DNA of 15,766 bases from an uncultured Collinsella sp. (GCA_900544755.1 UQWQ01000052.1:1-15766), one strand, 5' to 3'; counted from the first letter of the stretch, positions 1-7,290 are shown. Program-made: numbers and translations. Notes: generated by a model from the letters alone, not told the origin.

Positions 1-106
1 ACGAGCCGGAGAGCACTTAATGTGCTCTCCGTGCGAGCAGGACTGTCCGAGCAGGCGACCTTATGCCCCGCACCTCGGGACGACGGGATAGATTAAAGGA
101 GCAGCC
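1..106 (+). promoter_or_regulatory. sdaA leader with perfect 10-bp hairpin and short direct repeat
   Basis: The sequence shows an exact inverted repeat: CGGAGAGCAC at 7-16 pairs with GTGCTCTCCG at 22-31 around the loop TTAAT. No T-run follows, so it is not an obvious intrinsic terminator for an upstream gene. The octamer CGAGCAGG occurs twice just downstream (34-41 and 48-55). The sdaA ribosome binding site AAAGGAG lies at 95-101. The segment could be a structured 5' leader or the tail of the preceding transcript. I compared it by eye with glycine and guanidine riboswitch cores and found no convincing match, and the left edge may truncate it. No promoter is visible in the part shown. Confidence 0.4.
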
Positions 107-1714
107 ATGGCAGGCAAGCCGCAAACACTAGCTACGACCTCGGCATTCGAGATCTTGGGCCCCGTCATGGTCGGCCCCAGTTCATCGCACACCGCCGGCG
201 CCCTGCGCTGCGCCCAAGTTGCCGCCAGCCTACTGGAAGGCCGCATCACCAAAGTCGCCTTTGGTCTGTGGAACTCCTTCGCCCACACCTACCGCGGCCA
301 CGGCACCGATCGTGCGCTCGTCGCGGGCATTCTGGGCCTCGACACCGATGACGAAAACATCAAGCAGGCCTTTGACCTCGCACGCGAGCAGGGCCTCGAA
401 TATCACTTTGACATCAAGGGCGACGACGCCTCCATCCACCCCAACACCGTCGACATCGACATGGTCGACGCCACGGGCGCCACGGCACAGGTCCGCGGCG
501 AAAGCCTCGGCGGCGGCAAGATGCGCATCAGCCGTATCAACGGCGTCGGCGTCGACATCTCAGGCATGTATTCCACGCTCTTCGTGGCGCATCAGGATGT
601 TCCCGGCGTGCTCGCAGCGCTCACCAACCTGCTCGCCTACGCCCATGTGAACATCGCCTTCTGCCGCACCTACCGCACCGAAGTGGGCGGCCAGGCCTAC
701 TCCGTCTTTGAGACCGACGGCGCGCCCGACGACACCGTTATCCCCATGCTCCGCAAGCTCGACAATGTCGATTACGCGACCTTTATCGAGCTCCCCGGTT
801 CTGCCTCCTCGCTCTCCCCCGGCGTCTCGGCCAAGGAAATCTTCGACGACGGCGAGCAGCTGCTCGGTGCGTGCGAGGAACTGGGGCTCAGCATCGGCGC
901 CGTCATGGCTGTACGCGAGGCGCGTCTGACCGGCGAGGCCCACGCCGTCGCCGCCATGCGCCGCGTACTCGAGGTTATGCGCGAAGAGACCACAGCCCCC
1001 ACCGTCAATCCGCAGCGCTCGCTTGGCGGCCTCATCGGCGGCGAGGCAAAACTTGTCGATGCCACCGGCAGCAACGACCTGAGCTCCAACTTAATGGGCG
1101 CCGTCCAGACCGACGCCGTGGCTCGCGCCATGGCCGTGCTAGAGCGCTCAGCCACGATGGGTGTGATCGTCGCTGCCCCCACGGCAGGCTCCGCGGGTGT
1201 CGTGCCCGGCTGCGTGCTGGCGCTCGCCGATCACCTTCATCTCGACGACGAGCAGGTCATGGACGCGCTCTACTGCGCAGCCGCCATCGGCCTCAACCTC
1301 ACCACGAGCGCCTGCGTCGCCGGTGCCGAGGGCGGCTGCCAGGCTGAGGTAGGAAGTGCGGCCGCCATGGCAGCCGCCGCGCTGGTGCAGATGCTCGGCG
1401 GCACGCCCGGGCAGGCGCTCGACGCCAGTTCCATCGCGCTGAGTAACTTGCTGGGCCTCGTTTGTGACCCCGTCGGTGGCCTCGTGGAGGTGCCCTGCCA
1501 AAACCGCAACGCCATCGGCGTGGCAGCCGCCTTTAGCTCGGCGCAGCTTGCACTTGCCGGTATCAAGAGCCTGGTGCCGTTTGACCAGATGGCGCACGTC
1601 ATGCTCTCCGTGGGCCACGCGTTGCCGGCCACGCTGCGCGAGACGGCAAAGGGTGGCATCGCGCAGGCTCCGGCCGCACTTTCGGCCTGTGCAAAATGCG
1701 GTGTGTGCGGATAG
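107..1714 (+). CDS. sdaA: L-serine ammonia-lyase (single-chain, Fe-S dependent, with ACT domain)
   Basis: Deaminates L-serine to pyruvate and ammonia in the cytoplasm, using a [4Fe-4S] cluster. The 535-residue protein starts at ATG 107, 5 nt after AGGAG (97-101). The N-terminal beta domain carries GPSSSHTAG (residues 23-31). An ACT-type regulatory domain follows at about 155-230 (DVPGVLAALTNLL). The catalytic alpha domain is at about 245-535, with NPQRSLGGLIGG, APTAGSAGVVPGC and PCQNRNAIG. Cluster cysteines are Cys411, Cys453 and Cys464; this 42/11 spacing equals that of the cluster cysteines known in Legionella L-serine dehydratase (343, 385, 396). In two-chain homologues such as those of Bacillus the ACT-containing beta part and the alpha part are separate proteins; here they are one chain. 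The C-terminus is cysteine rich (Cys528, Cys531, Cys534). The gene is monocistronic, ended by the terminator at 1733-1759. Confidence 0.95.
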   Translation: MAGKPQTLATTSAFEILGPVMVGPSSSHTAGALRCAQVAASLLEGRITKVAFGLWNSFAHTYRGHGTDRALVAGILGLDTDDENIKQAFDLAREQGLEYHFDIKGDDASIHPNTVDIDMVDATGATAQVRGESLGGGKMRISRINGVGVDISGMYSTLFVAHQDVPGVLAALTNLLAYAHVNIAFCRTYRTEVGGQAYSVFETDGAPDDTVIPMLRKLDNVDYATFIELPGSASSLSPGVSAKEIFDDGEQLLGACEELGLSIGAVMAVREARLTGEAHAVAAMRRVLEVMREETTAPTVNPQRSLGGLIGGEAKLVDATGSNDLSSNLMGAVQTDAVARAMAVLERSATMGVIVAAPTAGSAGVVPGCVLALADHLHLDDEQVMDALYCAAAIGLNLTTSACVAGAEGGCQAEVGSAAAMAAAALVQMLGGTPGQALDASSIALSNLLGLVCDPVGGLVEVPCQNRNAIGVAAAFSSAQLALAGIKSLVPFDQMAHVMLSVGHALPATLRETAKGGIAQAPAALSACAKCGVCG

Positions 1715-1732
1715 CGACAAAGAAAGACTCGA

Positions 1733-1759
1733 AGGTGGGACAAATGTCCCACCTCTTTT
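1733..1759 (+). terminator. intrinsic terminator of sdaA
   Basis: A perfect 9-bp stem, AGGTGGGAC (1733-1741) with GTCCCACCT (1746-1754), closes a 4-nt loop AAAT and is followed by CTTTT (1755-1759). It lies 18 nt past the sdaA stop codon. The T-tract is short but the stem is strong and well placed. Confidence 0.85.
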
Positions 1760-1800
1760 GAATGCCACCGTTTCCATACCACAAACAACTAGGTAATCGC

Positions 1801-1806
1801 TATAAT
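1801..1806 (+). promoter_or_regulatory. -10 box (TATAAT) for the L,D-transpeptidase gene
   Basis: A consensus TATAAT lies downstream of the sdaA terminator. The best -35 candidate at 18-bp spacing is TACCAC (1777-1782), a poor match, so the promoter may need an activator or be moderate. The predicted start near 1813 gives an untranslated leader of about 50 nt ending in AAGGA (1849-1853), 10 nt before ATG 1864. This promoter geometry supports 1864, not 1976, as the original translation start. Confidence 0.55.
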
Positions 1807-1863
1807 GCAAGCCCAGTAAAAACACGATGAGCCGCAAGGCGAAATTCGAAGGATATGCATACG

Positions 1864-2079
1864 ATGTCGCAAAACGATCGAACTCAACTGATTCCCGATC
1901 CGCAGCAGCCGAGCAGGCACACCGGCGGCGTTCAATCGCCGCGTCCTATCGCGCCGAGCCGCGGTCAGCAGCGAGGTGCGGCAAACGTTTCCCAACGTCC
2001 GAACAAGCAGCATCAGCAGCGCCAGACAAATGGCAATGCGCCCAAGCAGCCCCGCACGCAAACCCGCCGAGAACAATAA
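1864..2079 (+). other. probable original N-terminus of the L,D-transpeptidase, now out of frame
   Basis: This reading frame begins at ATG 1864 with AAGGA (1849-1853) upstream. It encodes a Q-, P- and R-rich, presumably disordered segment (starts MSQNDRTQLIPDPQQ) and ends at TAA 2077-2079, close to the start of the membrane segment encoded in the neighbouring frame. Removing one C from the CCCC run at 2050-2053 would join it smoothly to the downstream frame, reading KQPARKPAENNKSGKK and then the transmembrane helix. A charged, low-complexity cytoplasmic tail is normal for such single-pass enzymes. A separate 71-residue protein is possible but less likely. The cause could be an assembly or sequencing error, a true frameshift mutation, or phase variation; the sequence alone cannot decide. 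Confidence 0.65.
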
Positions 2080-3550
2080 GTCGGGCAAAAAGACGACGCT
2101 CTTTGTCGTTCTGGGTCTTATCGTCATTGTCTATATCGTAGGCGTCGTAGCGTTTTCGCAGGTAGCCTACCCCAACACCACTATCGCCGGCGTCGATGTC
2201 TCGTTCTCCAACGCTTCGTCTGCCGCCACCAAGGTCAACTCGGCTTGGAAGCACTATAAGCTCACCGTGACAGGCGATGACTTTAGCTGGACCTATCAGC
2301 CCGAGTCCGATGAGCCCATTGTCGACGGCGAAGCTGCCGCAAAAGAGATTATCAGCCGCAACGAAGCCATTGTATGGCCGGTTCGCCTTGTAGAATCCTT
2401 AAGCGGCAAGACCAAAACAACCGCTAGCTCCAACGAAGTCGATCTTGATCAAGACGTCGACCTGTCCATGCTCTCCGACACCTTTGACCAAAAGCAGTTT
2501 GAGAAGGATCTGGGCGCCGCCATCGACGAGTTTAACGAGGGGCGTTCGGGCGCGTTCGAGGCCAATAGCTCCTATGACGAGCAGGCCGGCAAGTTTACCG
2601 TCGAGAAGGCGCGCTCCAACGAAAAACTCAACCGCGAGCATGTCATTAAGTATGCCGAGCTCGAGCTTGCCTCGCTGGCCGAGACCGTAGATCTTTCCAA
2701 GCTCGGCAACGATGCCTATGAGCCGCTCAATGGAACGCTGACCGATGATCAGATTCAGTCTGCATGCGATGCCGCCAACAACTTCTTGGGCGTCAACGTG
2801 ACCCTCAAGCTCAACGGCGAGGATGCCGGCAAGGTTGATGGCAGCTCCGTGTTGCAGTGGATCAGCTTTGCCGATCCGGCCAACCCCACGCTCGATACGT
2901 CGCAGATCAGCAGCTGGGCAGCCGAGCTCGCCAACGGCTTTAATACCGTGGGCTCCACTCGCTGGTGGACGCGCGCCGATGGCAAGCAGTGCGCCGTCGA
3001 AGGCGGCGACTTTGGTTGGTCCATCGACAGCAGCTCGCTCGCCAAGCAGGTCGAGGACGCCATCAACAACAAGCAGACCGGCGAAATCGAGATCAAGTAC
3101 TCCCAGAAGGCCGACACATTTACCGCCAAGGGCGAGCCCGACTGGAAGGCCTATATCGACGTCGACCTGTCCGAGCAGCATGCGCGCTACTACGACGAGA
3201 GCGGCAACATCGTGTGGGAGGCCAACTTTATTTCTGGCAAACCGGGCGAAGACGCCACCCCCGAGGGCGTATGGCAGATCAACAGCAACGATGGCGCCAG
3301 CAAACTCATCGGTGCCAAGGACCCCGAGACCGGCAAGCCCAAATACGAGAGCCCGGTAAGCTACTGGATGCCGTTCGAGGGCAATATGGTCGGATTCCAC
3401 GACGCCACCTGGCAAAACGACAAGAGCTTCGATAATGCCGAGTCGTACAAGTGGTGCGGCAGCCACGGTTGCATCAACCTGCGCCTGGCAGACGCCAAGG
3501 CACTTCACGACTGCATCAAAGTCGGCCTGTGCGTAGTTGTCCACTCGTAG
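1976..3550 (+). CDS. L,D-transpeptidase (YkuD domain) with PG-binding_4-like region, membrane anchored
   Basis: Predicted to form 3-3 peptidoglycan crosslinks, or attach proteins to the wall, outside the membrane. Positions are given for the 524-residue frame opening at GTG 1976. A single transmembrane helix lies at about residues 40-62. A long extracellular region follows (about 65-385) resembling the PG_binding_4/VanW-type modules that precede YkuD domains in Gram-positive enzymes. The C-terminal YkuD domain (about 395-524) has the TPEGVW motif and the catalytic SHGCINL box, with His at 3464-3466 and Cys at 3470-3472. GTG 1976 has no convincing ribosome binding site, and an upstream frame starting at ATG 1864 looks like the true N-terminus, so the gene is probably frameshifted at 2050-2053; repaired, it would encode 561 residues. 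ATG 2030 and ATG 2036 are other in-frame starts. Function call is firm; the start is not. Confidence 0.88.
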   Translation: MRQTFPNVRTSSISSARQMAMRPSSPARKPAENNKSGKKTTLFVVLGLIVIVYIVGVVAFSQVAYPNTTIAGVDVSFSNASSAATKVNSAWKHYKLTVTGDDFSWTYQPESDEPIVDGEAAAKEIISRNEAIVWPVRLVESLSGKTKTTASSNEVDLDQDVDLSMLSDTFDQKQFEKDLGAAIDEFNEGRSGAFEANSSYDEQAGKFTVEKARSNEKLNREHVIKYAELELASLAETVDLSKLGNDAYEPLNGTLTDDQIQSACDAANNFLGVNVTLKLNGEDAGKVDGSSVLQWISFADPANPTLDTSQISSWAAELANGFNTVGSTRWWTRADGKQCAVEGGDFGWSIDSSSLAKQVEDAINNKQTGEIEIKYSQKADTFTAKGEPDWKAYIDVDLSEQHARYYDESGNIVWEANFISGKPGEDATPEGVWQINSNDGASKLIGAKDPETGKPKYESPVSYWMPFEGNMVGFHDATWQNDKSFDNAESYKWCGSHGCINLRLADAKALHDCIKVGLCVVVHS

Positions 3551-3618
3551 TGCAACGCGCGCATTCCTACAACGTGGAACCGCTGCGACCAATCTAACAG
3601 TTCCGAAAGAAACCGTCC

Positions 3619-3648
3619 TATGCGCCCGCCCCAACCGGTGGGCGCATA
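3619..3648 (+). terminator. hairpin after the L,D-transpeptidase gene
   Basis: TATGCGCCCGCC (3619-3630) pairs with GGTGGGCGCATA (3637-3648), 12 pairs including one G-T wobble, around a 6-nt loop CCAACC. It is followed only by TAATTAT, a weak tail. It probably terminates the upstream gene, at least partly. Its right arm overlaps the -10 box of the next operon. Confidence 0.5.
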
Positions 3649-3652
3649 TAAT
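3647..3652 (+). promoter_or_regulatory. -10 box (TATAAT) for the exporter operon
   Basis: A consensus TATAAT sits 30 nt before the adaptor start codon and just upstream of its AAAGGAG ribosome binding site (3671-3677). No recognisable -35 element is found at 16-18 bp upstream, where the sequence is the hairpin stem. Confidence rests on the -10 match and its position only. Confidence 0.4.
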
Positions 3653-3682
3653 TATCGAGGTTCTTTCTATAAAGGAGACGCT

Positions 3683-5119
3683 ATGCCGAATGTCCCCACG
3701 ATCACCCCGGGCCCAGATGATACCGAGCGCACGCCCAAAGGTGCCACCGAAACGATTCCTCTGATTACAAACGTACATGCCGACAAGCAGAGCGAACGCA
3801 CGAACGATACGGCCGAGATTTCCGATGAAGAGGCATATGCCAAGCTCAAGGCAAAACGTGCCGAACGTCGACGCAAAAAGCTGATTCGACGCGGTATTGC
3901 CGCCGGCGTCGTAGGTGCCATCGCGCTCATTGCCATTGTCGCAACCCTGGTTATCAATGCGCAGCCACAGGGCGCTAGCGAGCCTGTGACCGACATGGTG
4001 ACCGAGGGCACGTTTACCACAACGGTCGAGGCGAAAGGCCAGCTCAAACCCATTTCGTCCTCAGTGGTCTCCCCTTCTGTCGACGGCACGGTCGATTCGA
4101 TCAACGTGCAGGCAGGCCAATCCGTCAACGAGGGCGACGTGCTTATGACCATTAAAAACGACGAGCTCGATCGCAACGTTGCCGAGGCGCAGCGTGCAGT
4201 TGCAGCCGCCCAGGAAGACCTCGCCAACGCGCAGAAAGCCCTCGCTTCCGCGCAGGCCACCCCAACGACGGACGTCGATGCAGCTTCCGCCGCAGCGGCA
4301 GGCGCCTCCGCTGGGTCCGCCGACACGAACACCGTATCGGCCGCACAGCGCAGCCTCGCATCAGCCCAGGCAAACCTCGATCAGGCGAACGCCAAGGCCG
4401 CCGGGCGCACGGTTACGGCGCCGAGCTCGGGCAGCATCGTGGAGCTTAACGCCAAGGTGGGCGCCACGGTAACAGGCGGCATGATCATGGGCGAAAGCGA
4501 TACGAGCGGCGGCAAGCAGTGCATGCAGATCGCCGACCTCTCCAAGATGAAGGTAACGGTTCAGGTGGGCGAAAAGGACATCACCAAGATCGCCGTGGGC
4601 CAGAGCGCCAACGTGACCTATCCCGCGTTTCCCGATATTGTGAGCCAGGGGACGGTCACGGTCATCGCCTCGGTGGCAAACTCCGACTCCAACTCCGGCG
4701 GCGGCAGCGTAACCTTTAACGTCGACATCCTCATCGAGGCTCCCGACGCGCGCCTGAAGCCGGGCATGACAGCCGAGGTCTCGGTGGTGACCGAGCAGCT
4801 CGACGACGTGGTGATGGTGCCGACGATGGCGCTCATGACCGAAGATGGCGAACACTATTACGTCAACGTGGCAACCGATGACGAGGGCAAGCAAACCCGT
4901 CGCGTGAAGGTGACCATCGTGACACAAAACGACAACGAAGCCGTAGTCGGCAAGACACAGATCAAGCGCGACGACCAGGGCAACGAAATCAATCCTGGCG
5001 TGCCCACAACCAAACTGCGCGACGGTGACACCCTCGTCATGGACACCGGAGCGGGCGCAACGGCTGACGGCGGCCACAGCGCGGATTCGGGCAACATGTC
5101 TGCCGACGAGGGTATGTAA
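3683..5119 (+). CDS. HlyD/MacA-family efflux adaptor subunit
   Basis: Membrane-anchored adaptor of an ABC exporter, probably gating or presenting substrate outside the membrane. The start is ATG 3683, 5 nt after AGGAG (3673-3677), giving 478 residues; an upstream in-frame ATG at 3620 lies inside the hairpin and has no ribosome binding site. A hydrophilic cytoplasmic segment of about 70 residues ends in a basic stretch (KRAERRRKKLIRRG), followed by one transmembrane helix (about 71-92). Then come a first lipoyl-like half (SPSVDGTVDSINVQAG), an alanine/glutamine-rich coiled coil (about 155-240), a second lipoyl half (TAPSSGSIVELNAKVG) and beta-barrel and membrane-proximal domains (KPGMTAEVSVV). 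The tail is Asp/Gly-rich. In organisms without an outer membrane such adaptors act with an ATPase and a permease, as in the YknXYZ type. The stop overlaps the ATPase start by one base. Confidence 0.9.
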   Translation: MPNVPTITPGPDDTERTPKGATETIPLITNVHADKQSERTNDTAEISDEEAYAKLKAKRAERRRKKLIRRGIAAGVVGAIALIAIVATLVINAQPQGASEPVTDMVTEGTFTTTVEAKGQLKPISSSVVSPSVDGTVDSINVQAGQSVNEGDVLMTIKNDELDRNVAEAQRAVAAAQEDLANAQKALASAQATPTTDVDAASAAAAGASAGSADTNTVSAAQRSLASAQANLDQANAKAAGRTVTAPSSGSIVELNAKVGATVTGGMIMGESDTSGGKQCMQIADLSKMKVTVQVGEKDITKIAVGQSANVTYPAFPDIVSQGTVTVIASVANSDSNSGGGSVTFNVDILIEAPDARLKPGMTAEVSVVTEQLDDVVMVPTMALMTEDGEHYYVNVATDDEGKQTRRVKVTIVTQNDNEAVVGKTQIKRDDQGNEINPGVPTTKLRDGDTLVMDTGAGATADGGHSADSGNMSADEGM

Positions 5120-5889
5120 TGCGTCCCGTCATCGACATTCGCAACGTGCACCGTATCTTTGAGAGCGAGGCCGGCTGCGCCCATATCCTGCACAACGTGA
5201 GCCTGGCGGTAGATCCCGGCGAGTTCGTCGCTATCACCGGCCCCTCGGGCTCGGGCAAGTCGACGCTCATGAACATCCTAGGCTGCCTGGATAAACCGAC
5301 GGCAGGCGACTACTACCTGCAAGGGCTCAACGTGGCCGAGCTCGATGATGACGAGCTCACCGAAGTTCGCGCCCTGAGCATTGGCTTTGTCTTTCAGAGC
5401 TTCAACCTGCTGCCGCGCCTGTCGGTTATCGAAAACGTCATGCTGCCGCTGGCCTACACCAATGTGCCCCGTAGCCAGCGCGAGATGCGCGCCGTGCACG
5501 CACTGCAGGCCGTCACGCTACCGGTCGACCACTGGGACCACCGCATATCCGAGCTCTCGGGCGGCCAGATGCAGCGTGTCGCCATCGCGCGCGCCCTCGT
5601 CAATGACCCGCCCATCATCCTGGCCGATGAGCCAACGGGAAACCTGGACTCCGCAACCGGAGCGCTTGTGATGGAGACCTTCCATAAGCTCCAGGAGCGT
5701 GGCAAAACCATCGTGCTTATCACACACGACCCCGGCATTGCCGCCGAGGCCGACCGTGCCGTGACCATACGCGACGGTCACATTCACGACGGCGCGTATA
5801 TTCCACATGCACCGCGGACCCTGCGCAGCGCCGTAGATAGCCTGCCCATGATTTCCGCCGCCAACCCGCCGAAAGGAGTGATGGCATGA
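5119..5889 (+). CDS. MacB/LolD-type ABC transporter ATP-binding protein
   Basis: Cytoplasmic ATPase powering the exporter encoded with its neighbours. All nucleotide-binding motifs are intact in the 256 residues: Walker A GPSGSGKST (41-49), Q-loop Gln93 in FVFQSFNLLPRL, signature LSGGQMQRVAIARAL (from 146), Walker B IILADEPTGNLD with Asp170/Glu171, and switch His203 in THD. The sequence pattern is that of the LolD/MacB/FtsE-like subfamily, which pairs with FtsX-type permeases rather than pore-type exporters. About 40 residues extend past the core domain. The start codon overlaps the adaptor stop (TAATG, 5117-5121) and the stop overlaps the permease start (ATGA, 5886-5889). In Gram-negative MacB the ATPase and permease are fused; here they are separate. 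The substrate cannot be told from sequence; peptides, antibiotics or lipids are all possible. Confidence 0.94.
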   Translation: MRPVIDIRNVHRIFESEAGCAHILHNVSLAVDPGEFVAITGPSGSGKSTLMNILGCLDKPTAGDYYLQGLNVAELDDDELTEVRALSIGFVFQSFNLLPRLSVIENVMLPLAYTNVPRSQREMRAVHALQAVTLPVDHWDHRISELSGGQMQRVAIARALVNDPPIILADEPTGNLDSATGALVMETFHKLQERGKTIVLITHDPGIAAEADRAVTIRDGHIHDGAYIPHAPRTLRSAVDSLPMISAANPPKGVMA

Positions 5890-7100
5890 GCGCCCGCGAT
5901 CTTATCCAGGAAGCCCTTCACTCGCTCGAGGCCAACAAGGGGCGCAGCCTGCTCACCATCCTGGGCATTGTCATCGGCATCGCCTCGGTCATTGCCATGA
6001 CTTCGCTCATCGGCGGCATCCAAAACAGCTTGGTCAACAGCCTGGGCCTCAACGCAGCTCGCATGGTTCAGATCTATTCGTCCCAAGAACTCTCTGATTC
6101 TGACGTCCAGAAGCTTCAAAAACTGGTACCGCAGATAGAACAGATCGGCATTGTCAACAGCGCGTATACCGAGTACAAGACCGGCGATAAAAGCTATACC
6201 GTCATGGCACAGGGTGTCGATAGCGACATGCTCGACGCCGTGGGTGCCAGTAAGCTCGTTGCGGGGCGCACCTACACCGATGTCGAGTCAAAGGCAGGCT
6301 CGCGCGTGGCGCTCATCAGTCGCGGCGGCGCCGATCAGCTTTACGGCAACGAACAGGATGCGCTGGGAAAAACCATCAAAGTGTCCAACGGCGAGGTGCA
6401 GATTGTAGGCGTGATTGATGGCGGCAGCGACTCAATGGGCTCGCTCACTTTGTATATGCCACGCGAAACCATCTCCGGCCTATTTGGCGACGAGAATCCT
6501 TCATTCCCCAGCGTGACGGCACTTGCCACCGAGGGCACGGACATGGATGAGCTCTGCAAGACCATCGAGTCCAAGGTGCGCGCGATGAAGGGCATCGCGG
6601 AGGATGATGAGTACGACAGTGTATCGGCGACCTCCATGAAAAGCGCTATCGACTCCCTCAATTCCTTTATGGGCGCCTTCTCGCTCATCATGGGTGCTGT
6701 CGCCAGTATCTCGCTGCTTGTCGGCGGTATCGGTATTATGAACATGATGCTCACCAACGTGACTGAGCGCATCCGCGAGATCGGCATCCGTCGCGCTCTG
6801 GGCGCCAGTCGTCGCGATATCACCGCGCAGTTTTTGGCCGAGTCCTCGGCGCTGTGCGTCACCGGTGGCCTGCTGGGTGTCCTGATAGGCTATCTGCTGG
6901 CCTGGGGCCTCGCGATATTTGCCACCGGATCTGGGATTCTTGGCGAGCTCGGTGCCAGCGGGCAAATCACACCGAGTTTTTCAATCGCCACGGTGCTGCT
7001 GGCCTTCGCCGTCTCCGTCGGCATCGGCGTAATCTTTGGCTTCTACCCCGCTCGACGCGCGGCAAAGCTCGACCCGGTGGAGTGCCTACGCTACCAGTAA
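5886..7100 (+). CDS. FtsX/MacB-family ABC transporter permease
   Basis: Membrane subunit of the exporter, 404 residues, typical of the MacB permease family. The start is ATG 5886, preceded by AAAGGAG (5872-5878) inside the end of the ATPase gene. The first transmembrane helix follows a family-typical N-terminus (NKGRSLLTILGIVIG). A large extracytoplasmic MacB_PCD-like domain spans about residues 45-260. Three more helices follow: about 275-300, including GGIGIMNMMLTNVTERIREI, then about 325-350, and about 370-395. It ends with the family-typical FGFYPARRAAKLDPVECLRYQ region. The conserved ERxREIGIRRALGA segment, which contacts the ATPase, is intact. It is last in the operon; no intrinsic terminator is seen downstream, only the palindromic repeat at 7113-7181. 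Confidence 0.93.
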   Translation: MSARDLIQEALHSLEANKGRSLLTILGIVIGIASVIAMTSLIGGIQNSLVNSLGLNAARMVQIYSSQELSDSDVQKLQKLVPQIEQIGIVNSAYTEYKTGDKSYTVMAQGVDSDMLDAVGASKLVAGRTYTDVESKAGSRVALISRGGADQLYGNEQDALGKTIKVSNGEVQIVGVIDGGSDSMGSLTLYMPRETISGLFGDENPSFPSVTALATEGTDMDELCKTIESKVRAMKGIAEDDEYDSVSATSMKSAIDSLNSFMGAFSLIMGAVASISLLVGGIGIMNMMLTNVTERIREIGIRRALGASRRDITAQFLAESSALCVTGGLLGVLIGYLLAWGLAIFATGSGILGELGASGQITPSFSIATVLLAFAVSVGIGVIFGFYPARRAAKLDPVECLRYQ

Positions 7101-7112
7101 GCCACCACCGAC

Positions 7113-7181
7113 AAGTTGCGGTGATTTAGGGACTGAATATGCTATCTAGCAGCAAAAACAGACACTATTTCACCGCAACTT
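7113..7181. repeat. palindromic intergenic element
   Basis: Exact 12-bp inverted arms, AAGTTGCGGTGA (7113-7124) and TCACCGCAACTT (7170-7181), flank a 45-nt AT-richer spacer. The spacer holds a smaller perfect palindrome, TGCTA-TC-TAGCA (7140-7151). It lies in the gap between convergent genes and codes for nothing recognisable. This resembles a dispersed intergenic palindromic repeat or a miniature element, but only one copy is visible here, so repetition in the genome is an inference. The long loop argues against a simple terminator. Confidence 0.6.
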
Positions 7182-7190
7182 ATTGAAGGG

Positions 7191-7289
7191 CTGTTTGCGC
7201 CAGTTCCGGGCGTCGTCCTCGAGCTATTGGTGGATGACGGACTTGTACGGGTCGAGCTTGCTCGAGGCGATCCTCCTCGCGGGCGGGAG
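7191..7289 (-). pseudogene. remnant of an IS21-type IstA transposase
   Basis: Read on the minus strand from 7289, the frame gives PPARRIASSKLDPYKSVIHQ, then a TAG (7224-7226), then LEDDARNWRKQ. The pattern K-L-x-P-[YF]-x-x-x-I-x-x-x-L-x-x-D-x(5)-[RK]KQ is typical of the region after the N-terminal helix-turn-helix of IS21-family IstA proteins. In them a tryptophan or other residue stands where the stop is, and RKQ or KQ is followed by RHT. TGG to TAG would create the stop. After KQ the similarity ends abruptly (7190), and upstream the fragment abuts the hairpin at 7291. About 33 codons remain of a protein of some 400-500 residues, with no IstB. It is a dead relic. The family call is from memory of the motif. 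Confidence 0.65.
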
Positions 7290-7290
7290 G

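Noticed and set aside
1..106. Known riboswitch (glycine or guanidine class) before sdaA
   Set aside because: Some short strings look similar, but the conserved cores are not present by eye and the left edge is cut; left as unassigned.
2399..3778. 459-codon open frame on the minus strand opposite the L,D-transpeptidase
   Set aside because: It is the mirror of a well-supported gene with YkuD motifs; its product is low-complexity Val/Leu/Gly/Ala sequence with no ribosome binding site or recognisable domain.
4361..5077. 238-codon minus-strand frame opposite the adaptor gene
   Set aside because: His/Val/Gly-rich shadow translation with no start signal; the + strand gene is clearly coding.
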